Below are positions 16,043-24,930 of a DNA stretch of 64,000 nt, in pieces. Numbering within the stretch: the stretch's first letter is position 1; each line of letters opens with the position of its first letter. The position numbers were made by a program, and so were the translations under genes. Source of the stretch: an uncultured Fluviicola sp. (GTDB lineage: Bacteria; Bacteroidota; Bacteroidia; Flavobacteriales; Crocinitomicaceae); contig NZ_CAMLDC010000004.1 in NCBI RefSeq assembly GCF_946478805.1, positions 210,463 to 274,462 of the forward strand, in the 5' to 3' direction. A model generated the notes under the pieces. The model saw nothing but the letters and a program-made list of their open reading frames with translations, did not search any database and was not told the DNA's origin.

Positions 16043-17503
16043 TTATTTGACTTTTGATTTATGCTTAAAAATAACAAAGGCCATCTTTCGGAATAAACTC
16101 TTCTTAATAACGACATGATTGCAAGGTATTCCCCCGTATGAAGAAATTCCGAATTGCGGCGAAAGCACTTCCTTACCGTCGACAATAAAGCTGAAAAAGA
16201 GATCATCAGGAGTCAAGTCGTATCCGCCTACCCATTTACCTCCTTCTTTTACCAAAAAATCATCTAATTTATAGTAGGAAAAATCTTCCAGTAACACATA
16301 GTTTGCATCTTCAAATCCCTCCAGTTCTATCCTGTAATTTGTATTCGAAGGAAATTTTCCACGCAATTGATCTTTCAGTACCAGGAGTGATTCATCCCCG
16401 GGATAATTTTTCAATCCTTCAGCCAGCGACTCCAACGCCTTTTCCTTTTGACCTCTACAGTACAAAGCAATGGTATTCACCTGAAAATCTTTTGCTTCCC
16501 AAGTTATGGTTTTGAGGTAATGCTCATAAATCGGGTAGGAATCAAAATCTGCGTCCATATCCAGCAAACTCGTGACCAATAGACGCATGCTATGCGAACG
16601 TGTTATAGAATCTTCAATCGAATTCATGATTTCAATTGCACTTTCATTCGCTTTGTTCTTTGCTGCCGTATAGGCTTTAACCAAAGGTTGTTCTTTGAAT
16701 AAATCACAGATATAGATGGAAGTTTTGCCCAATTTCAATAAATCCTGAATAGTCGTCTTATAAGCATTTGTATAATCCTGCCCGAAATAAAACCAAACCT
16801 CACCGGTTGTCAAATTATGAATATTTGAATAAATGGTCCCCACTCCCGTATAATAATACTGATGTGTCGAATCACAGATTTGAGTAAACAAATCCAATGA
16901 AGGTTCATTGTTTTTTAATAGGCGTTCAGCAATCGGCATTCGGAAACAATCATCTCCATCGTGATCGGCATGACACAAGTTATAATTCGTTGAAGCGAGG
17001 TAATTATCTTTGGTGATCCACATACTGTCAGCCACAATAATACCAAGGTTTCCATGCTTATCCGCCAAATGAAGCTGGGCATATTCAATACTCCATACTT
17101 CGTATTTTTTGTATAGATCCATTACCTCCTGAACTGTTGTCAGATGCTCCATCATGTATTCAAACATCTTTTCATCTCCGCCCGGGAAGTGTTCTTTCGT
17201 ACTTGATTCTTTTTTGCGTTTAGTATAAGGAACCGCATTGAAATCGAAAAATAAGCCCGCCTCATTTACACCGCCCTGCATCGATTCACTCGCCCGATTA
17301 TAGGTCAAATAAACATATCCGAAACAATCAGTTTTGGGCGGAACAATGTTGATCAGATTCTTAAATGTAAAAAAGTAGTCTTCATTATTTCCAGCCCAAA
17401 CCTGCCCGTTTTTATCTTTTGCACTAAATATGGTGCAGCCGAATCCATTAGTAACAGTTAGAAGCAGTGTCACTAGTAAAAGTGAAATTCTGATTTTTTT
17501 CAT
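16043..17503 (-). CDS. Ntn-hydrolase family protein (choloylglycine hydrolase / linear amide C-N hydrolase-like), paralogue 1
   Basis: 486 aa from the ATG at 17503, chosen because it opens a perfect signal peptide; a longer frame exists upstream. Removal of the signal peptide after G22 would expose C23 of CTIFSAKDKNGQVWAGNNED, which matches the N-terminal nucleophile Cys and the following G-N-N-E-D strand of this superfamily. These enzymes cleave linear amide bonds such as bile-salt or acyl-amino-acid links. The C-terminal 150 residues hold helical repeat-like sequence (KEKALESLAEGLKNYP) not found in the basic fold. A closely similar paralogue lies 600 bp upstream. The substrate is unknown. 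Confidence 0.82.
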   Translation of the reverse strand: MKKIRISLLLVTLLLTVTNGFGCTIFSAKDKNGQVWAGNNEDYFFTFKNLINIVPPKTDCFGYVYLTYNRASESMQGGVNEAGLFFDFNAVPYTKRKKESSTKEHFPGGDEKMFEYMMEHLTTVQEVMDLYKKYEVWSIEYAQLHLADKHGNLGIIVADSMWITKDNYLASTNYNLCHADHDGDDCFRMPIAERLLKNNEPSLDLFTQICDSTHQYYYTGVGTIYSNIHNLTTGEVWFYFGQDYTNAYKTTIQDLLKLGKTSIYICDLFKEQPLVKAYTAAKNKANESAIEIMNSIEDSITRSHSMRLLVTSLLDMDADFDSYPIYEHYLKTITWEAKDFQVNTIALYCRGQKEKALESLAEGLKNYPGDESLLVLKDQLRGKFPSNTNYRIELEGFEDANYVLLEDFSYYKLDDFLVKEGGKWVGGYDLTPDDLFFSFIVDGKEVLSPQFGISSYGGIPCNHVVIKKSLFRKMAFVIFKHKSKVK

Positions 17504-17630
17504 AGCAAAGTTCAATTCATTGGGTTGATAAGGAATACTGTTTTTAAAAAACGAAAAAAAGTGATATCTATTTTCCAATCGGTCATTCTTTTGAAATCTC
17601 TACCATCCCACCACCAAACCAAAGCCCACA

Positions 17631-17661
17631 AAAAAAGGAGTCTATTTCTAAACTCCTTTTT
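17631..17661 (-). terminator. Hairpin terminator below the tRNA-Gln relic
   Basis: A 10-bp stem (AAAAAGGAGT with ACTCCTTTTT, 17632-17641 and 17652-17661) with a T run on the minus strand. It ends any transcript from the relic tRNA region before the Ntn-hydrolase gene. Confidence 0.6.
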
Positions 17662-17673
17662 CTTCCCTTTTAT

Positions 17674-17826
17674 TGTTGACCCACTAGGGCTCCCTGACGG
17701 ATTGCCGTGCAATCATCGGGATAAACTTCTCACCCAGGTGGGTGGAAAACAAAAAAGCTCCATCTTTCGATGAAGCTTTTATTGTTGACCCACTAGGGCT
17801 CGAACCTAGACTATTCTGGACCAAAA
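17674..17826. repeat. Copy 1 of a 153-bp duplicated block carrying tRNA-Gln 3'-end sequence
   Basis: This block and 20396-20548 are the same length without gaps and differ at four positions by my reading. Each contains two copies of the 19-mer TGTTGACCCACTAGGGCTC, the reverse complement of the tRNA-Gln 3' end (17674-17692 and 17783-17801 here), a terminator hairpin (17753-17780) and an inverted repeat around GCAATC. Confidence 0.9.
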
Positions 17827-17857
17827 ACTGACTTACCACTTCACCACTATAACCGCA
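17785..17857 (-). pseudogene. tRNA-Gln relic
   Basis: The 3' half, from the anticodon loop TTTTGG through the T arm to the acceptor end, is nearly identical to the functional tRNA-Gln at 20507-20579. The 5' half is unrelated: the acceptor strand, which should read TGACCCA, does not pair and the anticodon stem is broken. A promoter box like that of the functional copy is missing. The 5' boundary is approximate. Confidence 0.75.
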
Positions 17858-17975
17858 AAAGAGCCAATCTCTACCACGATCTATAATCATCAATAGTTGC
17901 GGTCAATTCGTACAAACTGTACCAATAATTGTCCCCAGTTGTCCCTACCACAAACCCAACAAAATCCATCATTCT

Positions 17976-18017
17976 ATGAAAGTTACTATCAGACAAAAGT
18001 CGGGTATGCAGTATTGA
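17976..18017 (+). pseudogene. Possible tyrosine-recombinase start fossil
   Basis: A 13-codon frame reading MKVTIRQKSGMQY then TGA resembles the first residues of Bacteroidota phage-type integrases (MKVTIR-x-K). It is preceded by spaced GTACAA, GTACCAA and GTCCC words like arm-type binding repeats and lies about 120 bp from the tRNA relic, where an integrase would sit in an integrated element. Nothing of the catalytic domain remains. The match is short, so this is tentative. Confidence 0.3.
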
Positions 18018-18058
18018 ATGCTTACATGACGGTTTCAGCAGTCTGCACCAAACGTAAA

Positions 18059-18118
18059 TTATTTGAGTCTGGATTTATCCTTAAAAATATTGAAAGCCGT
18101 ATTCTGGAATAAACTCTA
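18059..18118 (-). pseudogene. Fossil C-terminal tail of Ntn-hydrolase paralogue 2
   Basis: After the TAG stop (18116-18118) the same frame continues for 18 codons, SLFQNTAFNIFKDKSRLK, then TAA. This aligns residue by residue with the last 18 residues of paralogue 1 (SLFRKMAFVIFKHKSKVK). A nonsense change at a Lys codon has therefore shortened paralogue 2. Confidence 0.85.
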
Positions 18119-19516
18119 CTTTACAACCACACGATTGTAAAGGACACCATCGTCCAATGCAGTTTCGAATTGAGGTGCCAAGACTCTTTTTCCGTCAACA
18201 TTGAAGCTGAAGAAGTACTCATCGGGAGTTAAGGGAAATTCACCTACCCATTTATCACCTTCTTTCACCAAAAAACACTCCAATTTAAAGTAGGAAAAAT
18301 CCTCCAGCAACACATAACCAGCATTTTCAAATCCCTCTAGTTCCAGTCTGTAGTTTGCATCGGCAGGAAATTTTCCATGTAGCTGATCGTTCAGCAGTCC
18401 TAACCCTTCATCCGTGGGATATTTTTTCAATCCCTCAGTTACCGACTCCAGTGCCTTTTCCTTTTGACCTCTGCAATACAACGCAACGGCATTCACCCAA
18501 AAATCTTTTGCTTCCCAAGTTATACTTTTGAGATAATGCTCAAAAATCGGATAGGAATCAAAATCCGCGTCCATATCTAACAAACCTGTAACCAATAAGC
18601 GCATTTTCTCAAATCGCTCTGTAGAATCTTTAATCGAATAGATGATTTGAATCGCTCTTTTATTCTCCTTGTTTTTAGCTGCTATATGCGCTTTAACGAG
18701 CGGTTGTTCTATGAATAAATCACAGACATACATTGAAGTACTGCCCAATTTCAATAATTCCTGAACTGTTGTTTTATGAGCAGTCTTAAAATCCGATCCG
18801 AAATAAAACCAAACCTCACCGGTTGTCAAATTATGAATATTCGAATAAATGGTACCAACCCCACTCGGATAAAACTGATGCGTTGAATCACAAATTTGAG
18901 TCAACAAATCGAACGAAGGTTCATTATTCTTCAATAGACGTTCGGCAATCGGCATTCGAAAACACTCATCCCCATCGTGGTCAGCATGGCATACATTATA
19001 ATTCGTTGAAACGAGGTGATTATTGGAGGTAATCCACATACTATCAGCAACAATGATCCCTAGATCACCATACCTATCCGCCAAATGAAGTTGAGCATGT
19101 TCAATGCCCCATACCTCGTATTTTTTGTATAAATCGATTACCTCCTGAACAGTTGTTAAATGCTCCATAATGTATTCAAACATTTTCCGATTTCCACCAG
19201 GAAAGTGTTCTTTTGTAGTCGATTCTACTTTTCGTTCAGTATCAGGAACTCCATTGAAATCGAAAAACAAACCTGCTTCATTGAAACCACCTTGCATTCC
19301 TTGACTGGAATTATTATAAGTTAAATAAACGTATCCGAAACAATTTGTTTTGGGTGGAACAATGTTGATCAAACTCTTAAAGGTAAATAGGTTGTCTTCG
19401 TTATTTCCAACCCACACCTGTCCTTTTTTATCTTTTGCACTAAAGATAGTGCAGGTAAATCCATTAGTAATGAATAGAAGTGTGGATAGCAAAAGTGAAA
19501 TCCTGATTTGTTTCAT
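18116..19516 (-). CDS. Ntn-hydrolase family protein, paralogue 2 (C-terminally shortened)
   Basis: 466 aa, collinear with paralogue 1 and mostly identical by eye, including the signal peptide, the candidate nucleophile C22 (CTIFSAKDKKGQVWVGNNED), the H-A-D-H-D-G-D segment and the helical C-terminal region. The 5' flank (TTCATTGGGTTGAT) is also shared, so the duplication included upstream sequence. It stops 19 codons early relative to paralogue 1, with the lost tail still readable downstream. The lost residues are a surface-like basic helix, so the enzyme may well remain active. Confidence 0.82.
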   Translation of the reverse strand: MKQIRISLLLSTLLFITNGFTCTIFSAKDKKGQVWVGNNEDNLFTFKSLINIVPPKTNCFGYVYLTYNNSSQGMQGGFNEAGLFFDFNGVPDTERKVESTTKEHFPGGNRKMFEYIMEHLTTVQEVIDLYKKYEVWGIEHAQLHLADRYGDLGIIVADSMWITSNNHLVSTNYNVCHADHDGDECFRMPIAERLLKNNEPSFDLLTQICDSTHQFYPSGVGTIYSNIHNLTTGEVWFYFGSDFKTAHKTTVQELLKLGSTSMYVCDLFIEQPLVKAHIAAKNKENKRAIQIIYSIKDSTERFEKMRLLVTGLLDMDADFDSYPIFEHYLKSITWEAKDFWVNAVALYCRGQKEKALESVTEGLKKYPTDEGLGLLNDQLHGKFPADANYRLELEGFENAGYVLLEDFSYFKLECFLVKEGDKWVGEFPLTPDEYFFSFNVDGKRVLAPQFETALDDGVLYNRVVVK

Positions 19517-19629
19517 GGTAGTAAAGTTTAATTCATTGGGTTGATTAAAGAACGGGGAAAATTGAATTCTATTTTCAATCGCCTTGTTTTTTTTGAACTA
19601 TTGATTGTAAATGAGGTATTTCATTTTCT

Positions 19630-19782
19630 ATGCTAGAAGACAAACTCGTACAAATCATTTCAGATACGGGTGTATTCATTGTTACGACATTGGAAAACTC
19701 AAGGAAGTACCAATTGGATTTCTATCCTGTGAGTGCAGAGGCTATTGAAGCGTACGGGATTAAAATAAATCCAGTAATTTAA
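19630..19782 (+). CDS. 50-aa hypothetical protein
   Basis: A short frame starting MLEDKLVQIISDTGVF and ending INPVI, with no signal peptide, membrane segment or cysteine. The alternation of hydrophobic and polar residues suggests a small alpha/beta unit. It lies 22 nt upstream of, and on the same strand as, the next unknown gene, which makes a two-gene accessory operon plausible. No family recognised. Confidence 0.4.
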   Translation: MLEDKLVQIISDTGVFIVTTLENSRKYQLDFYPVSAEAIEAYGIKINPVI

Positions 19783-19804
19783 CCAACTGACAACCCAATA
19801 AACA

Positions 19805-20332
19805 ATGATGCATTACTCGTATAAAAATAGAATTGGCAGAAAGGTGCAACCCGTGAAAGGTTCAGAAATTACTGGATTGATTGCACGGGATAAAACTAAA
19901 AACGATTTTTTGATATCGGTGTTTGAACAAACGCATACAGACAACACAGGTAATCAATACGAAGGCTACGAATTTAGAGCTACTGACTTTAACAAAACAA
20001 AAGGTGAATACTTAATTCTATGGGTAACAAAATTTGGAAATACTTTTCAAAATACTATGATAAAGGCGGAAGGTACACTCCTCCGAGAAAAATCACTTCC
20101 TGAAACTCTCATATATTATGCATCTGAATATTTAGAGGCTGATATTACATCTAGCACTAGGTTATCTGAACACAAAAGGTATGATATAGATAAAAGAGAA
20201 GAAAGTGGTCAGAAAATTTGGGAGAGATTGTTACAATTGGGTTACAAAATAACCTATGATTCAGAAGTAGACCGTTACACATTTCATAAAGAGAACTGTA
20301 CCAAATCCTGTCCCCACTCAAATATCGAATAG
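19805..20332 (+). CDS. Hypothetical protein, 175 aa
   Basis: A soluble, AT-rich gene with no signal peptide. The start is MMHYSYKNRIGRKV, preceded by AATAAACA. The middle has strand-like segments (YLILWVTKFGNTF) and the last third is charged and helical with two cysteines near the C-terminus (CTKSCPH). It lies inside the tRNA-Gln duplication region, between paralogue 2 and the second repeat block, a location where transferred genes are common. No relative recognised; an accessory gene with an immunity- or toxin-like role is possible but unproven. Confidence 0.55.
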   Translation: MMHYSYKNRIGRKVQPVKGSEITGLIARDKTKNDFLISVFEQTHTDNTGNQYEGYEFRATDFNKTKGEYLILWVTKFGNTFQNTMIKAEGTLLREKSLPETLIYYASEYLEADITSSTRLSEHKRYDIDKREESGQKIWERLLQLGYKITYDSEVDRYTFHKENCTKSCPHSNIE

Positions 20333-20363
20333 TTCGGGAATTCAACACAAACCCACTAGAAAC

Positions 20364-20391
20364 AAAAAATCCCCAGATCACTCTGAGGATT
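20364..20391 (-). terminator. Terminator beyond the second repeat block
   Basis: A 10-bp minus-strand stem with one G-U pair (AAUCCUCAGA with UCUGGGGAUU), loop GUGA, then a U run. It is a second stop downstream of tRNA-Gln. Confidence 0.65.
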
Positions 20392-20395
20392 ATTC

Positions 20396-20548
20396 TGTTG
20401 ACCCACTAGGGCTCCCCGACGGATTGCCGTGCAATCATCGGGATAAACTTCTCACCCAGGTGGACGGAAAACAAAAAAGCTCCATCTTTCGATGAAGCTT
20501 TTATTGTTGACCCACTAGGGCTCGAACCTAGACTCTTCTGGACCAAAA
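20396..20548. repeat. Copy 2 of the 153-bp duplicated block
   Basis: Matches 17674-17826 with four differences. It overlaps the 3' part of the functional tRNA-Gln (20507 onward) and holds the 19-mer TGTTGACCCACTAGGGCTC at 20396-20414 and 20505-20523. The internal inverted repeat CCCGA-N-GATTGC / GCAATC-NN-TCGGG is better preserved here than in copy 1. Confidence 0.9.
20473..20502 (-). terminator. Terminator of tRNA-Gln
   Basis: A 12-bp stem with one G-U pair on the minus strand (20475-20486 with 20491-20502), a GAAA tetraloop and a U run, 4 nt beyond the tRNA 3' end. An identical copy lies at 17753-17780. Confidence 0.85.
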
Positions 20549-20579
20549 CCAGACGTGTTGCCAGTTACACCATGGGTCA
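20507..20579 (-). tRNA. tRNA-Gln (anticodon TTG)
   Basis: A full cloverleaf can be drawn: a 7-bp acceptor stem TGACCCA/TGGGTCA with the U1-A72 pair typical of glutamine tRNAs, a D arm, the anticodon stem TCTGG/CCAGA around loop TTTTGGT (anticodon TTG) and a T arm CTAGG-TTCGAGC-CCTAG. CCA is not encoded. It has its own promoter and terminator. Its 3' end is the source of four 19-bp repeats in the region. Confidence 0.95.
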
Positions 20580-20589
20580 ATTGCGAGGG

Positions 20590-20619
20590 CAAAGTTAATA
20601 CTAAATTCTTTTCATCCAA
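20590..20619 (-). promoter_or_regulatory. Promoter of tRNA-Gln
   Basis: On the minus strand: TTG (20617-20619), 19 nt, TAACTTTG (20590-20597), 10 nt before the mature tRNA 5' end. Both elements fit the Bacteroidota consensus. Confidence 0.75.
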
Positions 20620-20762
20620 GGAAACCAATAAAAAAATTGGAGTTTTCCACTTAAAAAGGATAAAAAACATTGAAAGTCATCCATTTAGCATTTTTCAACA
20701 TTTCTATGCGGAATCGTCACAATATATTTATAACTTCGCGAGTTAAACTTTCAAAGTAAATC

Positions 20763-23700
20763 ATGACTTACAACAAACTGAATAACCTTACAGGCTGGTT
20801 GGTTTTTTTAATCGCAACGATTGTTTATTTCCTAACCATTGAAGATACCGTTTCACTTTGGGATTGCGGGGAATACATTACAGCAGCAAATAAATTAGAA
20901 GTTGGTCACCCTCCGGGTGCCCCGTTGTTCATGGTATTGGGACGTTTATTCTCCTTCTTTGCAGAACCGGAAATGGTGGCAGTATGGATCAACCGTCTTT
21001 CAGCTTTGTGTAGTTCATTCACCATCCTGTTCCTGTATTGGTCCATTACCATGTTCGGTAAGAAGATCATGCAACGCAAAGACAGAGATTGGTCAAAAGG
21101 TGATCAGATTGCAACGATCGGTGCCGGAGTCCTTGGTGGCTTGGCATATACATTCTCCGATTCATTCTGGTTCTCAGCTGTTGAGGGTGAGGTTTACGCG
21201 ATGTCGTCTTTGTTTACAGCTGCCATTTTCTGGATGATCTTGAAATGGGATTCTGAAATGATCGGGATCAAGCACGGCGAGATAAAAGATGGAAGATCGC
21301 CCATGCGTTGGATGATCCTGATTTGGTTTATGTTCGGTTTGGCAATCGGGGTACATTTATTGGGTCTACTTGCAGTTCCGGCAATTGCATACGTGATTTA
21401 CTTCAACTTATGGGAGAAAACAAACCTGAAAGGAATTATCCTGACAGGGCTGATCTCAGTAGTTGTTCTTGCTTTTGTTCAGGAAGGAATTATCCCGGGA
21501 ACAGTTGCAGTGGCATCTTCCTTTGAGGTTGCATTCGTCAATTCATTCGGTTTACCATTCTTCTCAGGTACCATTTTCTTCTTCATCTTGTTGATCGGAA
21601 TCTTCCTGTGGGCATTCAGATATGCAAAGAGAAAAGCAAAACCGATCTTGAATACTGCTTTGTGGAGTTTGGCATTCCTGTTGATCGGTTACGGTTCATT
21701 CGCAGTAATCGTTATCCGTTCGAATGCAAATACGCCATTGGATGAAAATGACCCGGAAAACTTAGTTACGCTTCATGCTTATCTGAAACGGGAACAATAC
21801 GGTTCCTGGCCTATCTTAAATGGTAATTATTGGAATTCAACTCCGGATCAGGAAAATTATGGAGATGCAAGTCCTTTCTACCTGCGTCGTTTCGTTGTTG
21901 AAAACGAATCCACAGGAATGGATGCAAAAGCATTTATCGGTGAAAAAGAAGCAACGGATTGGGCCAAGTCAAAAGGCAAAAACTATACGGTAAAGGAAAA
22001 GTATTTCTCCAGTAACGAAAGTGTCCGGTTGAAAAGCAAACAGGCATATAAACAAACGACTTTCTTGCCACGGATGTATTACACGTCCAATAATCCAAAC
22101 GATCCTAAAATCCTTGCCTACAAAAATTGGTCGGAATACGATGCATCGGATGTGACAGACGCAGACGAACTGGGAACGGATGGTATGCGAATCCCTCGTT
22201 TCGGTGAAAACATGAGATACATGTTCAGTTACCAAATGAATTGGATGTACTGGCGTTATTTCATGTGGAATTTCTCCGGTCGCCAAAATGATTTCCAGGG
22301 ACATGGAGATGACATGAGAGGAAACTGGATTTCCGGATTCTCATTCATTGATGACGCTCGTTTGGGTAACCAGGAACATGCTCCTTACTACACATTGGAA
22401 AACCCGGCTCATAATAATTTCTGGATGCTTCCACTAATTTTAGGAGTTATCGGGGTTATTTTCCACTTCTATAGAGCTCCAAAAGATGCATTCATTGTCT
22501 TTTTGACATTCTTCTTTACAGGTATTGCCATTGTCATCTACCTGAACCAAAAACCATTCGAACCACGTGAGCGTGATTATGCGTACGCAGCCTCCTTCTA
22601 TGCCTTTGCATTTTGGATAGGCCTCAGTGTGCTCGCCTTATACGATGCCTATAAGAATTTCAACAAGGCAGACTGGAAAAACATGTTGATCGGTTACGGT
22701 TCATTGACTGCATTTATCTTGTTTTTTGCAGTTTCCGGTGGCGGTATCATTTTAACAACCTGGTTGGTAATTGCGCTTCTTGGCCTGGCACTTCTCGGAG
22801 TCGCCTTCGGATTGAGGAAAGCTTTGAAGAACAATACTGTGGCGGCGGGGTTATTTACGGTTCTTACCTTGTTTGTTCCATATATCATGGGTGAGCAAGG
22901 ATGGGATGACCACGATCGTTCGGAAAAAACATCTGCTCATGACCTGGCATACAATTACCTGAAGTCCTGTGCTGAAAATGGAATCATCTTCTCTGTAGGA
23001 GATAACGACACATTCCCTCTATGGTATTTACAGGAAGTGGAAGGTGTAAGCACGGATGTCCGCGTTTGTAATACAAGTTTGTTCGATACGGATTGGTATA
23101 CCAACCAGATGAAAATGAAGATGTATAAATCAGAACCGCTTCCTATCACTTTCAGAGAAGACCAGATTCTTCAATGGGCAGGTGGAACGGATCAGGCATT
23201 CTTCATGTCTACAACTCAATTATTGAATCAAGGGATCAACCGCGAAACAGTGACCAAGTTGTTTAATTTGAAATTGAAAAACAGTCCGAGAGAGTTCAAA
23301 CAATCATTTGGACAATTCGCAAGTACCGCTTCTTCCGTTATTTCGACTGTTAAAGCAAAAGATCCGGCATACGAACCCCGAATCAGCGAGATCCGGCAAA
23401 CGTTCAGCAATGCAAATCCGGATTCGGTAACTATTGAATTGGTAGAAAGCATGGAAAATGGTGTTCTTGAAATTTTCGAAGGATACAGAAATCAATTGCT
23501 TGAAGCAGATGTAAAAGGCTTGGAAGCATTACAGGAAGTAATGGGTTCTTGGGAAGACGGTTGGTCATTCCTTCCGATCAAGGATGTTATTTCCTTCATG
23601 CAGGATGACAATAACATGATCAAATACGGAACTACTTATTTGAGAGTTATTCCGAGCACAGGTTTCATTCTTCCTGTCAACAAGAAAAATGCATTGGCTT

Positions 23701-24920
23701 CCAAAATCATCTCTAAAGATGAATTGGCAAATTGCGAAGATGAAATTCGTTTCCGCTTCAATTCAAGATCTGTTCAGGCAATCACGAAATCGGATATCAT
23801 GATTTTGGACATGTTGGCAAACAACGATTGGAAACGACCGATGTACTTTACTTCTCCAGGGAATACGGAGATTTCAACGGCTATGTATCAAAGCGGGCAT
23901 TTACGCACGAATGGTATGGCTTGGGAAATCACTCCTATCCTGGCTCAAGGAAAAACACCGATCAATGAAAAATTGATGTACAAGCACTTGATGGAAACTT
24001 ACCAATATGGTAAAATGAGCGACCCGGATGTATTGACCGATTATTATGCAAGAAGACAAACTGTTCAATTCAGAAGCATGTTCGCCCAATTGGCTGAACA
24101 CTACATCATCGAAGCAGAGCAAATGGAAATGAGCAGAGAGCAATACGGTCCGATGTTGAAGAACTTACGTGCTTCCGGGCAGACAAGAGTTGCAGATTCA
24201 TTGGAAAACTCCTTCAAAGGAACCATGGGAATGACCACTGCGCAATTGCGTAAAAAAGCGGCTCTTGTGATTCACAAATCCCTGGAAGTAATGCCGGCTG
24301 AGGTTGTGCTTGATTATGGTGAAAGACCAAGTCCGGCAGGCGGAATCAAAGACGCAAACGGTGCGGAATATGCGCAGTACCAAGATGGTGTTTTACAGGA
24401 TTATGTAGGTCTTCTTTACAGAGCAAATGACAAAGAAGGTGCTGAAAAACTGGGAGCTGAAGTAGCGCGTCAATTGGAAAGCATTATGGGTTATTTCAAA
24501 AACAGCCCGGCAAACTTTGCCGCTACCAATGACATCGATTACATCGCCGCAGTAATCAATTACGCAACCATTCACAAGTTCGCAGGTGATCCGCGCATCG
24601 GGAATCCGAACGGAGCATTGGTGAACCGGACAACAAAAGGTTTGGAAGCACTTTACAATGTGGATCTGACACGTATTTATGCTGAATTGGACCAACTTTC
24701 AATGGAGAATGGCGAAAGCAGAACGGATGGTAAATACGCTTCCAAAAAAGCAACACTGCAAGGAACCATGAATGCAATCGACTTCAGTTTTCAATTGACA
24801 GGAACACAAGTTCCAACAGTTCCAAAACCGGCTGCTGCAGGAATTCCGAATGAAGCAGTTCTGAATGAAGATGTTTTGACAAAAGCTGCTGAGTCAGACA
24901 GCGAATCGATGATACAGTAA
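20763..24920 (+). CDS. DUF2723 family polytopic membrane protein (candidate GT-C glycosyltransferase)
   Basis: 1385 aa. The N-terminal half is a multi-helix membrane domain. The first loop after helix 1 contains T-V-S-L-W33-D34-C-G-E37-Y, then VGHPPGAPLF, the signature of the DUF2723/TMEM260 family. Acidic residues in this loop resemble the catalytic site of GT-C transferases that use lipid-linked sugars. The C-terminal half is soluble, with SVGDNDTFPLWYLQ and several helices. It probably glycosylates exported proteins; in Bacteroidota this is a family-based inference. A variant -7 box TAACTTCG lies at 20731-20738. It is followed after 10 nt by a polysaccharide deacetylase gene. Confidence 0.88.
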   Translation: MTYNKLNNLTGWLVFLIATIVYFLTIEDTVSLWDCGEYITAANKLEVGHPPGAPLFMVLGRLFSFFAEPEMVAVWINRLSALCSSFTILFLYWSITMFGKKIMQRKDRDWSKGDQIATIGAGVLGGLAYTFSDSFWFSAVEGEVYAMSSLFTAAIFWMILKWDSEMIGIKHGEIKDGRSPMRWMILIWFMFGLAIGVHLLGLLAVPAIAYVIYFNLWEKTNLKGIILTGLISVVVLAFVQEGIIPGTVAVASSFEVAFVNSFGLPFFSGTIFFFILLIGIFLWAFRYAKRKAKPILNTALWSLAFLLIGYGSFAVIVIRSNANTPLDENDPENLVTLHAYLKREQYGSWPILNGNYWNSTPDQENYGDASPFYLRRFVVENESTGMDAKAFIGEKEATDWAKSKGKNYTVKEKYFSSNESVRLKSKQAYKQTTFLPRMYYTSNNPNDPKILAYKNWSEYDASDVTDADELGTDGMRIPRFGENMRYMFSYQMNWMYWRYFMWNFSGRQNDFQGHGDDMRGNWISGFSFIDDARLGNQEHAPYYTLENPAHNNFWMLPLILGVIGVIFHFYRAPKDAFIVFLTFFFTGIAIVIYLNQKPFEPRERDYAYAASFYAFAFWIGLSVLALYDAYKNFNKADWKNMLIGYGSLTAFILFFAVSGGGIILTTWLVIALLGLALLGVAFGLRKALKNNTVAAGLFTVLTLFVPYIMGEQGWDDHDRSEKTSAHDLAYNYLKSCAENGIIFSVGDNDTFPLWYLQEVEGVSTDVRVCNTSLFDTDWYTNQMKMKMYKSEPLPITFREDQILQWAGGTDQAFFMSTTQLLNQGINRETVTKLFNLKLKNSPREFKQSFGQFASTASSVISTVKAKDPAYEPRISEIRQTFSNANPDSVTIELVESMENGVLEIFEGYRNQLLEADVKGLEALQEVMGSWEDGWSFLPIKDVISFMQDDNNMIKYGTTYLRVIPSTGFILPVNKKNALASKIISKDELANCEDEIRFRFNSRSVQAITKSDIMILDMLANNDWKRPMYFTSPGNTEISTAMYQSGHLRTNGMAWEITPILAQGKTPINEKLMYKHLMETYQYGKMSDPDVLTDYYARRQTVQFRSMFAQLAEHYIIEAEQMEMSREQYGPMLKNLRASGQTRVADSLENSFKGTMGMTTAQLRKKAALVIHKSLEVMPAEVVLDYGERPSPAGGIKDANGAEYAQYQDGVLQDYVGLLYRANDKEGAEKLGAEVARQLESIMGYFKNSPANFAATNDIDYIAAVINYATIHKFAGDPRIGNPNGALVNRTTKGLEALYNVDLTRIYAELDQLSMENGESRTDGKYASKKATLQGTMNAIDFSFQLTGTQVPTVPKPAAAGIPNEAVLNEDVLTKAAESDSESMIQ

Positions 24921-24930
24921 GCATTCACAA

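Noticed and set aside
17897..18112. 71-codon plus-strand open frame between the two Ntn-hydrolase genes
   Set aside because: It crosses the fossil tail of paralogue 2 on the other strand and the integrase-like start in another frame, and has no coding character.
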